Of a stretch of 14,555 nucleotides of DNA, positions 5,305 to 13,617 are shown one piece after another. The stretch's first letter is position 1; each line of letters opens with the position of its first letter. The notes under the pieces were generated by a model, which saw nothing but the letters and a program-made list of their open reading frames with translations, was not told the origin of the DNA and ran no database searches. Source of the DNA: Euryarchaeota archaeon UBA33 (GTDB taxonomy: Archaea > Thermoplasmatota > E2 > DHVEG-1); the NCBI GenBank assembly GCA_002506745.1, contig DAYE01000102.1, positions 10,257 through 24,811 of the forward strand. Reading direction: 5' to 3'. Both the position numbers and the translations under genes were made by a program.

Positions 5305-6609
5305 ATGAGATACAAATGGCTAATCGCTCTTACTGTCATAATCGTCTTCCTATTACTCATCGGTAACTACATGGGGATCTTTGGTAAAAATTTTAATTTC
5401 AACAACGGCAAACCCACCGTTACCATCACCTATCCATCTAATGGGGCAATCGTCTCCAAACTCGTGATGATCAGCGGTACAGCAGAGAACCCTGATAGAG
5501 AAGAAATCATCAATAGCGTCCAAGTAAAAATAGATGGGAACAACTGGGTGACCATCACCGGAACAACACTCTGGAGCTATGACTGGACCACCTATACACT
5601 GCTAGACGGACAATACAATATCAGTGCACGATCCTACAACGGCAAGGAATACTCGGAGATCGTATCAATAACGGTGATAGTGAATAACCCGACCCCTGTC
5701 GACTCCGGAACCCATAAATGGGCGATCTTCATCGTAGCAGCAAACTTCCCAAAAAACAATGATACCAAACTAGGCAACGGCGGCCTCTATCTCGCAGAGC
5801 AGATGGCAGCGTACTTCATTGAAAAAAACCAGTATCCGACATCCCAGATCATGATCCTTTTTGATGATGGCTGGATTCGCAGCGACAACGGATATGGCAC
5901 CAAACAAAAAACATTACAAGAACGGACCCATGAATATGATATCACCTATGAAGGCGCGACCAAAACAAACGTCATAGCCTCCTTGCAGTACCTTATCAAC
6001 GAATCCAATACATACCCAGATAGCGAAGTATTCATCTGGATTTTCGATCACGGAGTCGGCAATAACAATAAAACATTCACTGGCGGAAAAATCCTACAGA
6101 GAAGCGAGATTTTCCTCTGGGATGACACCATCACGGACAAAGAACTTGGGGACGTCCTTGCACCCCTGCAATCCAAGAAAGTAGCAATAATCATTGATGC
6201 GTGTTACACAGGAGGGTTTGCGGACAGGACGATTCTCAGCCTACGCACTTCATTGTTACTGCGGTCAGGCATCCCTGACAACGGGCGAGTCGTGATCTCA
6301 GGAACCAGTAAGTTCCGTGCCGGGTACGCAAGCACGATCCAAGGTCCGATCTTCACATTGTTATGGTTTGAGGGACTCTCCACGGGGAACGCGGATGGTT
6401 ACAGACCTGGGTTATTCGATCGAGGAGTCCTCCGAAAAATGAAGATATTCCAAGACGGACAAGCTTCCGTCGAAGAAGCATTCTACTATGCCAGAGCCAT
6501 GCTTCGCACTGATGAGAAATATAAGAATTTCAAATCCATGCAGCCGCAAATCAACGATGAATACCCGCATCGAGGCCTGTTCCGAAGTAGAGGCGAACTC
6601 ATCCTATAA
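5305..6609 (+). CDS. Membrane-anchored caspase-like (clan CD) cysteine peptidase with Ig-like domain
   Basis: A 434-aa protein. Residues 4-24 form a membrane anchor or uncleaved signal, so the rest should lie outside the cell. Residues 37-126 (TVTITYPSNGAIVSKLVMIS onward) are an Ig-like domain of the Big_7 type. Residues 138 to about 400 look like a caspase-fold peptidase of the C13/C14 group. His249 sits in FIWIFDHGVG and Cys300 in VAIIIDACYTGGFAD, the usual His/Cys dyad, 51 residues apart. GRVVISGTSKFRAGYAS follows, as in legumain- and gingipain-like peptidases. The cleavage specificity cannot be told. The start ATG has no close Shine-Dalgarno; TTTTAAAGG (5267-5275) is a plausible TATA box. 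The gene is rich in C-ending codons compared with thiL upstream. Peptidase activity is inferred from the intact dyad. Confidence 0.8.
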   Translation: MRYKWLIALTVIIVFLLLIGNYMGIFGKNFNFNNGKPTVTITYPSNGAIVSKLVMISGTAENPDREEIINSVQVKIDGNNWVTITGTTLWSYDWTTYTLLDGQYNISARSYNGKEYSEIVSITVIVNNPTPVDSGTHKWAIFIVAANFPKNNDTKLGNGGLYLAEQMAAYFIEKNQYPTSQIMILFDDGWIRSDNGYGTKQKTLQERTHEYDITYEGATKTNVIASLQYLINESNTYPDSEVFIWIFDHGVGNNNKTFTGGKILQRSEIFLWDDTITDKELGDVLAPLQSKKVAIIIDACYTGGFADRTILSLRTSLLLRSGIPDNGRVVISGTSKFRAGYASTIQGPIFTLLWFEGLSTGNADGYRPGLFDRGVLRKMKIFQDGQASVEEAFYYARAMLRTDEKYKNFKSMQPQINDEYPHRGLFRSRGELIL

Positions 6610-6613
6610 GAAC

Positions 6614-6623
6614 ATTAATAAAG
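6614..6623 (+). promoter_or_regulatory. Putative TATA box of amrS
   Basis: ATTAATAAAG lies about 28 bp before the ATG at 6647 in the 37-bp gap after the caspase-like gene. It suggests amrS has its own promoter and a very short or absent leader. Confidence 0.4.
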
Positions 6624-6646
6624 CCTCATTCATTGAAAATCCTAAG

Positions 6647-7657
6647 ATGAAAAAAGAGGCATTGTTTTGGAAACCAATGAAAAATCAAATTGTGCAATGT
6701 TTTCTCTGTCCGCATCATTGCATCATCGCCCCTGAGAAACACGGGATTTGCGGTGTGAGAAAAAATGAAAATGGGACACTTTTCAGTCTTATCTATCAAG
6801 CGTGTTCTTCGATAGCGATTGATCCGATTGAGAAAAAACCATTGTATCATTTCTACCCAGGGTCTCGTGTCCTTTCGTTAGGCTCTGTTGGATGTACCTT
6901 CAGATGTGACCATTGTCAGAACTATCAAATCTCAATGGCACGTCCAGATGGACAGACTCTTCGAGATATCCCTGCAGAACAACTCAGTACGATTGCTACA
7001 GAAAAAGGCTGCGCGGGTGTCGCCTGGACCTATAATGAACCAACGATCTGGCATGAATACACAAGAGAAGCTGCTAAAATGGTCAAAGAAGCGGGTCTGT
7101 ACACTGTATACGTCACCAATGGATATATCGAAGAAGAACCACTCGAAGAAATCGCCCAGTATCTCGATGCGATGAATATCGATGTCAAAGCATTCCATGA
7201 GGAGTTCTATAAAAAGTTCTGTAAAGCGAAATTAGCACCTGTCCTACAAACCTGTGAGCGTGCGAAAAAACTCGGGGTTCACCTTGAGCTTACGTACCTT
7301 GTGATCCCAGGTCGCAATGATACTCCAAGCGAGATCAAAGAGTTTTGCCAATGGGTTGGAGAGAAACTTGGAGGAGATACCCCTATTCATTTCTCCCGGT
7401 TCCACCCGGATTATAAAATGACTGATGTTCCAGCGACCCCTCTGAGCACTCTTCTTGCGTGTCATACAGCCGCAAAAGACGCTGGTCTTCAGTATGTCTA
7501 TCTTGGAAATATCGGCCATGGGGACTACGACAACACGTACTGTCCCTCCTGTAAGAGCCTCTTGATTGAACGATATGGCTTCTCTGTAGATCTCAAAGGA
7601 CTGGCCCAAGGAGCGTGTTCAAGGTGTGGGGCTGCCATATCTATTTGTATGAAATAA
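6647..7657 (+). CDS. amrS: AmmeMemoRadiSam system radical SAM enzyme
   Basis: A 336-aa radical SAM protein. Cys83, Cys87 and Cys90 in VGCTFRCDHCQNYQIS form the CxxxCxxC site for the 4Fe-4S cluster that cleaves SAM. An N-terminal cysteine cluster (Cys18, Cys21, Cys25, Cys35 in CFLCPHHC...GICGVR) and a C-terminal pair of CxxC motifs (YCPSC, CSRCG) are characteristic of AmrS. Other motifs are WTYNEPTIWHEY, VTNGYIEEEPLEEI, MNIDVKAF, LELTYLVIPGRNDTP, HFSRFHPDYKM and YVYLGNIGHGDYDNTYC. The family usually sits with Memo and AMMECR1 genes in a three-gene system whose exact reaction I cannot state; neither partner is in this window. The frame is open back to 6488 inside the caspase gene, but the ATG at 6647 gives the normal N-terminus. 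Confidence 0.92.
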   Translation: MKKEALFWKPMKNQIVQCFLCPHHCIIAPEKHGICGVRKNENGTLFSLIYQACSSIAIDPIEKKPLYHFYPGSRVLSLGSVGCTFRCDHCQNYQISMARPDGQTLRDIPAEQLSTIATEKGCAGVAWTYNEPTIWHEYTREAAKMVKEAGLYTVYVTNGYIEEEPLEEIAQYLDAMNIDVKAFHEEFYKKFCKAKLAPVLQTCERAKKLGVHLELTYLVIPGRNDTPSEIKEFCQWVGEKLGGDTPIHFSRFHPDYKMTDVPATPLSTLLACHTAAKDAGLQYVYLGNIGHGDYDNTYCPSCKSLLIERYGFSVDLKGLAQGACSRCGAAISICMK

Positions 7658-7779
7658 CTCTCATATTTACTTCTGTTAGATTAAAACTTTATTAAATATA
7701 TATATTGAGGAAAAATTTAATAAAGGAGGAAGCATACTTATCTTTATACATTATCGTAGCGATTAAATAATAAAGATAC

Positions 7780-7785
7780 AGGTGA
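7780..7785 (+). promoter_or_regulatory. Shine-Dalgarno of the 7790 gene
   Basis: AGGTGA lies 4 nt before the ATG at 7790 and matches the 16S rRNA tail well. The 132-bp gap upstream also has AT-rich promoter-like stretches (CTTTATACAT at 7742-7751; TTATTAAATATATATA near 7688-7703). Unlike several neighbours, this mRNA therefore seems to have a leader. Confidence 0.55.
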
Positions 7786-7789
7786 CTTT

Positions 7790-8566
7790 ATGATCTCCTT
7801 AAAAAAGAATGATAAAATCATTATCATTGTTGCCGTGGTGATTCTTGTTATCGCTGGTGTTGGTGTGGCGATGTACCAATCACCAGAAGCACCAACAGAT
7901 TATTCTTCATTGATAACTAGTGAAAAAAGTTATAATGTTACCTGGAACTTACGAAACGGCACTCTTACAACACTTTCTGATTTCGCTGGGAAAAAAACCC
8001 CGTACGAGGGGACAGTCGCCATCCCTGAAAGCAATGTGAACAGTATCACCTTTAACCTCAGTTGGACCGATGATCATATGACATTTCTGAAACGAATGGG
8101 ATTGGACAGCTTTACCCTGGACGTCAGCATGCCAGATGGGATGAATTCTTTTTCAGAGACAGACAAAAGTGCGCCAAAAACAGGATTCGGAACCATCAGC
8201 TATACCATCGTTAATAATATTATCCCTCCAGATGGGCCAATAAAAGCGGAAAATGAACAAGACGCGCAAAAAAAACTCCAGACATCCCCCTATTTTGATG
8301 ACTCCTGGACTGATAAGGATATTAAAATCAATGTAAGCTGCCACATCGGAGAACTCCGCTTCTTGAAAAAAATGCGTGATAAGGGTAATGACTTCGAATT
8401 AAAAATCTCCTATCAGTACTATGAGGGTGCCCTAAAATTGGATACCACGAAGAATACTGGAGGAAACTCTGACATGCCGCCAGATGATTTCTGGACTGAT
8501 GAGCAAATAACACAACCCCCTTATATCTCCATGATTATTAGCACCGGGTGCGGTCGGTACATTTAA
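7790..8566 (+). CDS. Membrane-anchored extracytoplasmic protein with internal repeat, unknown function
   Basis: I do not recognise a family. The 258-aa protein has a short charged N-terminus, one transmembrane helix (residues 10-28) and a long hydrophilic remainder predicted outside the cell. Two similar segments occur: residues 84-117 (NSITFNLSWTDDHMTFLKRM, then DSFTLDVSMPDG) and 177-213 (DIKINVSCHIGELRFLKKMR, then DFELKISYQYYEG). They share the pattern strand, turn, FLK+M, strand, which suggests two copies of a beta-sandwich-like domain. The cysteines are at 184 and 254 near the second copy and the C-terminus. A strong Shine-Dalgarno precedes the ATG. The stop lies 8 bp from the convergent pelA stop. 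A surface role is likely; nothing more can be said. Confidence 0.75.
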   Translation: MISLKKNDKIIIIVAVVILVIAGVGVAMYQSPEAPTDYSSLITSEKSYNVTWNLRNGTLTTLSDFAGKKTPYEGTVAIPESNVNSITFNLSWTDDHMTFLKRMGLDSFTLDVSMPDGMNSFSETDKSAPKTGFGTISYTIVNNIIPPDGPIKAENEQDAQKKLQTSPYFDDSWTDKDIKINVSCHIGELRFLKKMRDKGNDFELKISYQYYEGALKLDTTKNTGGNSDMPPDDFWTDEQITQPPYISMIISTGCGRYI

Positions 8567-8574
8567 CAGCCTCT

Positions 8575-9621
8575 TTAATATTTAAACCGAAGGTGCGCTG
8601 CCACACCACCGATTCCTTCGAATTTTTTTCCCGCATCATGCATCGTGTTGATAATCATGAACTCACAGTGGGTTTTTCGGGCTAGATCAAGCAGATATTC
8701 CCCGTTTTTCGTTCGTATCAAAACATCTGATATTAGCAGGTGTTCTGCGGCACCTCGCGAGAGTGCGTCTTCAACTTCTTTCATTCCATACGTCACAGGT
8801 CCATCTTTTTTAATTTGTTCAAACACGTTCTCAACAGCCTGGGTTTCTTTCGAAACACGATTCTCCTTGGTGATTTGTTCGACGATACCAACCTTGAGTG
8901 CTTCATGGACGCCATTCATCCCAGCGTTCGCGGTCGCATGAGTGATGCAATCCTTAAACAGCGATGGCTCCTTTTCCTTTCCAGTTTTCATGAGGTTTTC
9001 TCGTGTAAACCCTGGACCAATCACAACCAGGGGTGAATCAGGCTTTTTTACTGTCTTTATCACAGAGAAAATTTCACCGTAATACTCCGGGGTGGTTTCT
9101 TTGCTTTCATACATCTTACCCGAACGATGCGCGTCGATCTCAGCAACAAGTTGCACGCCGCTCTGATAAAGGAGAGCCACCGTTGCAGAATCATCATCAA
9201 GGGACACGAACACCAGCATGGGTTCTGTGCGCTGGAGAACCGCTTCATCGATCCGTTGCAACTGATGTGCTTTCCATTGTTCTTTCAGAATGGAGAGCGG
9301 CTGCATCTCCTCGGCATCGACATTGAAGGTATGGTACGAACCGAGATCCTGCTGGCCTTCCTTGATGACGCCTTGGATGCGAAGTCTGTTTGAGAACTCA
9401 TGGAAGGTTACTTTTTCAACACAGATCCCGAGTTTCATTTTTTTCTTCTCAGCTTTTTTTGCTCGAAGTTTATCTGCTTTTTCACCCTCTGCGGTACGGA
9501 AGGTCACTGCTCGAACCAAATCCCCTTCTTCGATGATGTTATACAGATGCCAGATGTCATCAAGGTTTTCAGGTATCAGTTTTATTTCACCACTTCTTGG
9601 GTCTTTAAAGATAACCTTCAC
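8575..9621 (-). CDS. pelA: Pelota / Dom34, mRNA surveillance and ribosome rescue factor
   Basis: Pelota binds the A site of stalled ribosomes, works with aEF1A or ABCE1, and splits them without hydrolysing the peptidyl-tRNA. The 348-aa length is typical. The N-terminal Sm-like domain spans residues 1 to about 130 (DDIWHLYNIIEEGDLVRAVT, KMKLGICVEKVTF, GSYHTFNVD). The central domain (about 135-260) carries LVFVSLDDDSATVALL, VVIGPGFTRENLM and THATANAGMNGVHEAL. The C-terminal L30e-like domain carries YGMKEVEDALSRGAAEHLLI and IGGVAAHLRF. There is no GGQ, as expected for pelota rather than aRF1. The start is GTG (9621-9619). Its Shine-Dalgarno AGGTGA (9633-9628) overlaps the TAG stop of the upstream rqcH, so translation is probably coupled. 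Confidence 0.96.
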   Translation of the reverse strand: MKVIFKDPRSGEIKLIPENLDDIWHLYNIIEEGDLVRAVTFRTAEGEKADKLRAKKAEKKKMKLGICVEKVTFHEFSNRLRIQGVIKEGQQDLGSYHTFNVDAEEMQPLSILKEQWKAHQLQRIDEAVLQRTEPMLVFVSLDDDSATVALLYQSGVQLVAEIDAHRSGKMYESKETTPEYYGEIFSVIKTVKKPDSPLVVIGPGFTRENLMKTGKEKEPSLFKDCITHATANAGMNGVHEALKVGIVEQITKENRVSKETQAVENVFEQIKKDGPVTYGMKEVEDALSRGAAEHLLISDVLIRTKNGEYLLDLARKTHCEFMIINTMHDAGKKFEGIGGVAAHLRFKY

Positions 9622-9627
9622 AGCCGT

Positions 9628-9633
9628 TCACCT
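9628..9633 (-). promoter_or_regulatory. Shine-Dalgarno of pelA overlapping the rqcH stop
   Basis: AGGTGA begins inside the TAG stop codon of rqcH (9634-9632) and sits 6 nt before the GTG of pelA. It decides the pelA start and points to translational coupling of the two genes. Confidence 0.7.
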
Positions 9634-11593
9634 ATCGTAATTCAAATCCCATGGTTTTTATAATAGTACAATTGCCTGGTGGGAGCACTTTTTCGACCAT
9701 ATCGGTCGAGACTTGAAATGCCTTCGCAAGTTTCTGCGCAATCATGCTTTTCTTCGTCGTACCTGGGGTAAGGATGGCGTATCCTTTCACCGCTCGTGTC
9801 GCAACGGCGGTGATAGGGCCACCCATGAGTTTCTCTCCATCTCTAAATGGGATGAGACCAACAGCGACCTCGAGTTTACATCGACAATAATTTCGTTTTC
9901 CTCTGATGATAAATCCGCCTTTCGGGACGAACTCCCCACTCTCTGGTGTCTTACTGACCTGTTCTGGTAGCACCCAGTATGCTGAGGCTTCACCGAACTG
10001 GTTCCATGCGCGCGAATAGGATGCGGCAAATAGACATGCCTCTTCAAGTGTTTTTTCAGAAATAGGGATTTTTTCATCGTTTACTCCTTTACTTTTAATA
10101 ATGCAGCTAGGTGCGCCATGGATGTCAGCATGGGCGTACCGATCCCCATCTGATAGGTATTTCTTTACTACGATATCGTTACTTGAGGCATCTCGTCCAG
10201 CCACCACCAGGTTTCCTTCTGTTGAGATGAACCAGCGGAATCGCTCAAACCACCATTGTTTCCCATGTGTCACTTTTTTCTCCTCTTCGACGACCACAAC
10301 GTCTTTTTTCGTGGCAAGATCATGTGTTGTCTGTTCGACTGCCTCGAGTGCTCCTTTCAATTTCTCCTGGATTTTTTTACTCTCGTCGTATTTTTGATCA
10401 GCATTTTCAGAAACACTTTTACGGAAATCCAAACCGATTTCAATCTTATTGCCTTCTTCATCACTTAACAAGATGACGAGTTCGTTAGTAGTTGGGTCGA
10501 ACAGCTTTACCAATGGATTCTGACGAATCTTATTGATTGCTTCGTTTTTTTCTTTTTGTCTGAGCAGGGCTGCGATTTCCTGGAGGAGTTTTTCGCATAC
10601 TTGAAAATTCAGATACAAGAGATTAGCGTCTCGTTTCTTTTGTTCAATATTTTTTTTGAATACCTCGATTAATTCTTGTTGTTGTATTTGCTGTCGCTGT
10701 AACTTTTCAATATTTTTCCGATGTATTGTTTCTTTAGGTTTCTGGATTTTTCGGTCGGGGATAAACAGTTCAAGGCCTTTGGAGTAACTCGCTGTTGGTT
10801 CATAATCGATAGTGGTATAACTGAGAAAGGGGAACGGGAGGATATCAATGATAGCCTGATCTTTTTTGACGAACACGGGATGAATGTTTTTTTCTTGAAA
10901 AACTGAGAGGAGTTTTTGTAGTTCTTCGTATAATTTTTTCATGGTTGATGCATCGATCTCTCTTGTTTTTGTCGTCTTATCAACGCCAGCGCGCATGCAT
11001 AGTTCTTCTGCGTACATCCCACTGAGGTTCACGGAGGTCGCAAGGGTTCGTACAAGGTCTTTTGAGCTGGTTGAGAGGAGTTCATTGAATTCTTGTTCCG
11101 AGAGATGAAACGGGTTCGTCTGCGATGGTGGTGGTTGGTAGATCTCACCGCTTCGGATCACCCGGGAAGCCCATTCTTTTGAGATGAGCGGGCGGATGAT
11201 TCTTCCCTCTGGGTTCAGAAGAATGATATTGCCCTTGGAGAAAAGCTCGCATACCAATGTATAGTCCCCTTCTTTTCTCCCGATTTTTATCTGTATGATG
11301 CGGTCGAATTCATGTTGGGTGATGTCACTGATTTTCCCATTCAACAGGTATTTTCGCAATGTCATGGCGAACAACGAGGGCTTCTCAGGAGCATCAAACG
11401 ACCTTTGGGTACGGCAAATGAGTTCTCCGTTTCGGATAAACAGTGCTTCTTTTTGGCCTTCTGTTTTCTGCTGCACTCTCAGCAGGATCTCGTCGCGAGT
11501 CAGCTGATAGATTTTTTCTACGAAACATCCTCTCAGGTTTTTGAGTTCTGAGACGATGACATAGATGTCAAATGATGCCAGTCCTCGTTCCAT
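9632..11593 (-). CDS. rqcH: NFACT family ribosome quality control protein (Rqc2/RqcH/NEMF homologue)
   Basis: A 653-aa protein of the NFACT family. Relatives bind the 60S/50S subunit with a stuck peptidyl-tRNA and recruit Ala-tRNA to add C-terminal tails (bacterial RqcH, eukaryotic Rqc2/NEMF). The N-terminal NFACT-N domain starts SFDIYVIVSELKNLRGCFVE and includes FAMTLRKYL and GDYTLVCELFSKGNIILLNP. A helix-hairpin-helix/coiled-coil section follows (about 290-420, rich in K, E and Q). The NFACT-R domain carries KQWWFERFRWFISTEGNLVV, HADIHGAPSCIIK, AYWVLPEQVSKTPESGEFVP and KGGFIIRGKRNY. All domains appear intact. The start ATG at 11593 has no Shine-Dalgarno; TTTTTTAAC, centred about 35 bp upstream, may be its TATA element. 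It is the first gene of a two-gene unit with pelA. Confidence 0.95.
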   Translation of the reverse strand: MERGLASFDIYVIVSELKNLRGCFVEKIYQLTRDEILLRVQQKTEGQKEALFIRNGELICRTQRSFDAPEKPSLFAMTLRKYLLNGKISDITQHEFDRIIQIKIGRKEGDYTLVCELFSKGNIILLNPEGRIIRPLISKEWASRVIRSGEIYQPPPSQTNPFHLSEQEFNELLSTSSKDLVRTLATSVNLSGMYAEELCMRAGVDKTTKTREIDASTMKKLYEELQKLLSVFQEKNIHPVFVKKDQAIIDILPFPFLSYTTIDYEPTASYSKGLELFIPDRKIQKPKETIHRKNIEKLQRQQIQQQELIEVFKKNIEQKKRDANLLYLNFQVCEKLLQEIAALLRQKEKNEAINKIRQNPLVKLFDPTTNELVILLSDEEGNKIEIGLDFRKSVSENADQKYDESKKIQEKLKGALEAVEQTTHDLATKKDVVVVEEEKKVTHGKQWWFERFRWFISTEGNLVVAGRDASSNDIVVKKYLSDGDRYAHADIHGAPSCIIKSKGVNDEKIPISEKTLEEACLFAASYSRAWNQFGEASAYWVLPEQVSKTPESGEFVPKGGFIIRGKRNYCRCKLEVAVGLIPFRDGEKLMGGPITAVATRAVKGYAILTPGTTKKSMIAQKLAKAFQVSTDMVEKVLPPGNCTIIKTMGFELR

Positions 11594-11723
11594 GTTTTAC
11601 GTGCCATTATCTATTTCAATGTTAAAAAAGAATAGGATGGGTGAATGAGGGAAAAGATTGAATCGTTGAACTCCTCATTAATCTTCATGCCCATTACAAT
11701 AATCTCTACGATGGGACGGATGA

Positions 11724-13049
11724 TTAACTGATTCTTTTTAAGAGATTGATGAAACGGATTTCTCTCCAATCTGAGGAGTTTCTGCCTAATAAATCGAACA
11801 CCACCACTATTATCTGATGTTTCCGCAGGGAGAACTTGTTGAACTCCCATGCAAATGGAGCCTCGGTGTCAGTATAGACTAATTTTCCATCATAGTAAAA
11901 CTCAGCTCGTTGAATCGGTATTGTGGCATTGTCGACTTCTGCCCAGATCCAGATATTGTTGATGACGGTCGTTTTGAACTCATCAAGCGGGTGTTTTTGG
12001 ATTCCCTCTTTATAGAGGAATCCGACACGTGGCGAAGTGATCCGTACTTGTGGAGGTGTTTGGTCCATATCCGCTAGATAGGCAAGTGTTGCTGCGATGT
12101 TACGGGTCGTATTGACGAGATAGCTGAGGTTTACATTCGTGAGGTTGTCTTGTGGTGAATGGAAGTTTGGATCATGGTCTCCTTCCCAGCAGCAGACACA
12201 TTCCCAGCTATAGGGGAGGAACGCTGAGAAGTCACTTCCGCCCAGATTATGAGTTTCTCTATTTATTGTCCCGCGATTGACGGTCAGTCCAATCGAATAA
12301 TTTGCATTCAAGCGTTGGAAGATTTCTGCGACCCATCCTGCGTCCTCTGTCGCGGTGACAGTCATCGTTCTGCTGCCTTCGTCATGTCCGACCATGTCTG
12401 CATTGATTTCCACTAGAATATTATCATTTCGTTCGTACGCTTCCTTTGTATATGCTTGACTTCCGACTAATCCGATTTCTTCTCCTGCGAAAGTGACAAA
12501 TTTAACGGTTCGTTTAAAATCAAAGCGGCTCAATGCATAGGCCGCTGCCAGTACGGCGACAGTACCTGAGCCATCATCGTTCGCCCCTGGTCCTTTTGCG
12601 ACGGAATCATAATGTGCATTGAAAATGATGATTGATGTATCGGTCGGGTCAGATCCCTGTATGGTTCCTTCTACGTTTTGGCTTGTATATCTGTGGGGGA
12701 TGAGTTCGTTTCCCCGCCCGGTCCAGTTTTGATATCGTGCGAGAAGTCCATTGTCTGTGAATTGCTTATGGATATATTGAGCTGCTTTTTCGCATCCGTA
12801 GGTCCCAGTCTTACGAGGCCCAAAGCCAACGATATTTTGAAGATAGTCCAGAATGAGGTTTTCATCAATCATGGATAGAATATCTGAGATCTTTTGACTG
12901 CTAGTTGTCTGTAAACCCTGATTCGAAACGACTACTGTGTTTCCCTTTTTTTGTTGTGGAAACGAGATGGATGAGGCTGTGGTGCTCAGTAGAAACACTA
13001 TGAGTACAACGAGAACGATTTGTATAGTATGAGCTGACGATTTTGTCAT
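11724..13049 (-). CDS. Secreted M28 family zinc peptidase with C-terminal Ig-like domain
   Basis: A 441-aa protein. Residues 8-27 are a hydrophobic signal or anchor, so it should act outside the membrane. Residues 60-330 form the M28 aminopeptidase domain. Zinc ligands and catalytic residues are visible: His146 (NAHYDSV), Asp158 (GANDDGSG), Glu190/Glu191 (FAGEEIGLVGSQAY), Asp218 (EINADMVGH) and His297 (NFHSPQDNLTN). ECVCC (283-287) may form a disulfide. Residues 331-441 look like an Ig-like domain (PPQVRITSPRVGFLY, RAEFYYDGKLVYTDTEAPFA). The family mostly removes N-terminal residues from peptides. TATA-like ACTATATAAT (13090-13081, minus strand) precedes the ATG with a leader of about 10 nt. 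With the caspase-like gene this suggests external protein breakdown. The 130-bp gap to rqcH holds nothing I can name. Confidence 0.92.
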   Translation of the reverse strand: MTKSSAHTIQIVLVVLIVFLLSTTASSISFPQQKKGNTVVVSNQGLQTTSSQKISDILSMIDENLILDYLQNIVGFGPRKTGTYGCEKAAQYIHKQFTDNGLLARYQNWTGRGNELIPHRYTSQNVEGTIQGSDPTDTSIIIFNAHYDSVAKGPGANDDGSGTVAVLAAAYALSRFDFKRTVKFVTFAGEEIGLVGSQAYTKEAYERNDNILVEINADMVGHDEGSRTMTVTATEDAGWVAEIFQRLNANYSIGLTVNRGTINRETHNLGGSDFSAFLPYSWECVCCWEGDHDPNFHSPQDNLTNVNLSYLVNTTRNIAATLAYLADMDQTPPQVRITSPRVGFLYKEGIQKHPLDEFKTTVINNIWIWAEVDNATIPIQRAEFYYDGKLVYTDTEAPFAWEFNKFSLRKHQIIVVVFDLLGRNSSDWREIRFINLLKRIS

Positions 13050-13120
13050 GTTTTCTCTTTACTTTATAAGACTCATCAATATTATATAGTTTTTCTAATA
13101 GAAATAAAAAAAAGTTGTTG

Positions 13121-13528
13121 TTAGTATCTTCGTTTGACCGGTGGTTTTTGCGCGATTTTTTTCACGGTATTTAACAGGGTGCTGATATCAAATGGCTTGG
13201 TGACGTAATCAGCGATATACGGGTAGATTTCGTTGAACTCTTCTCCTTGAATACGTTTTGCGGTCAGTACGATTATGATGTTATCGTCGGTGAATCCATC
13301 AGTGGTCATTTTCTTTATGGTTTCGATCCCGTCCATGATTGGCATCATAAGATCCAAGAGGATGATTCCCTGAAAGCCTTTTTCAAGTTCGATCAGGCAA
13401 TTTCTTCCGTTTTCTGCGGTGGTGACCTGAAATCCTTCTCTTTCAAAAAGATCCTGTAGGCTTAGGACTATATCAGGGTCGTCGTCAACAATCATAATAT
13501 TTTTTTGATAATATCGCACCTCATTCAT
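13121..13528 (-). CDS. Stand-alone CheY-like response regulator receiver protein
   Basis: A single receiver domain of 135 aa with no output domain. The acidic pocket is Asp15-Asp17 (IMIVDDDPDI), the phosphoacceptor is Asp59 (ILLDLMMPIMDG), the switch Thr is Thr89 (IIVLTAKR) and the conserved Lys is Lys111 (DYVTKPFDI). All required residues are present, so it should be phosphorylated by a histidine kinase in the cytoplasm. The last eight residues (KPPVKRRY) form a basic tail. A TATA box lies 27 bp upstream of the ATG, indicating a leaderless mRNA. It diverges from the winged-helix/PAS gene at 13990, a possible signalling partner. It could also serve chemotaxis or another kinase elsewhere; no kinase domain is visible in this window. 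Confidence 0.92.
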   Translation of the reverse strand: MNEVRYYQKNIMIVDDDPDIVLSLQDLFEREGFQVTTAENGRNCLIELEKGFQGIILLDLMMPIMDGIETIKKMTTDGFTDDNIIIVLTAKRIQGEEFNEIYPYIADYVTKPFDISTLLNTVKKIAQKPPVKRRY

Positions 13529-13549
13529 ACATATATATCTTCATTATTT

Positions 13550-13560
13550 TACTATATAAA
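13550..13560 (-). promoter_or_regulatory. TATA box of the response regulator
   Basis: TTTATATAGT on the minus strand matches archaeal box A well and is centred about 27 bp before the ATG at 13528, placing the transcript start at or next to the start codon. Confidence 0.65.
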
Positions 13561-13617
13561 ATTACTTTGTAAAAATGTCAAAACCGGCAAAAATACATAT
13601 GATACGATGGAATAAGA

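Noticed and set aside
6488..6646. N-terminal extension of amrS
   Set aside because: It lies inside the caspase-like gene in another frame, and AmrS homology begins after the ATG at 6647.
11594..11723. C/D box small RNA in the rqcH-M28 gap
   Set aside because: GATGAT and CTGA-like words occur near 11717-11736, but their spacing does not fit a C/D pair with a guide region.
11611..11850. Minus-strand ORF of 79 codons at the end of the M28 gene
   Set aside because: It overlaps the M28 3' end in another frame, has no Shine-Dalgarno and shows no family pattern.
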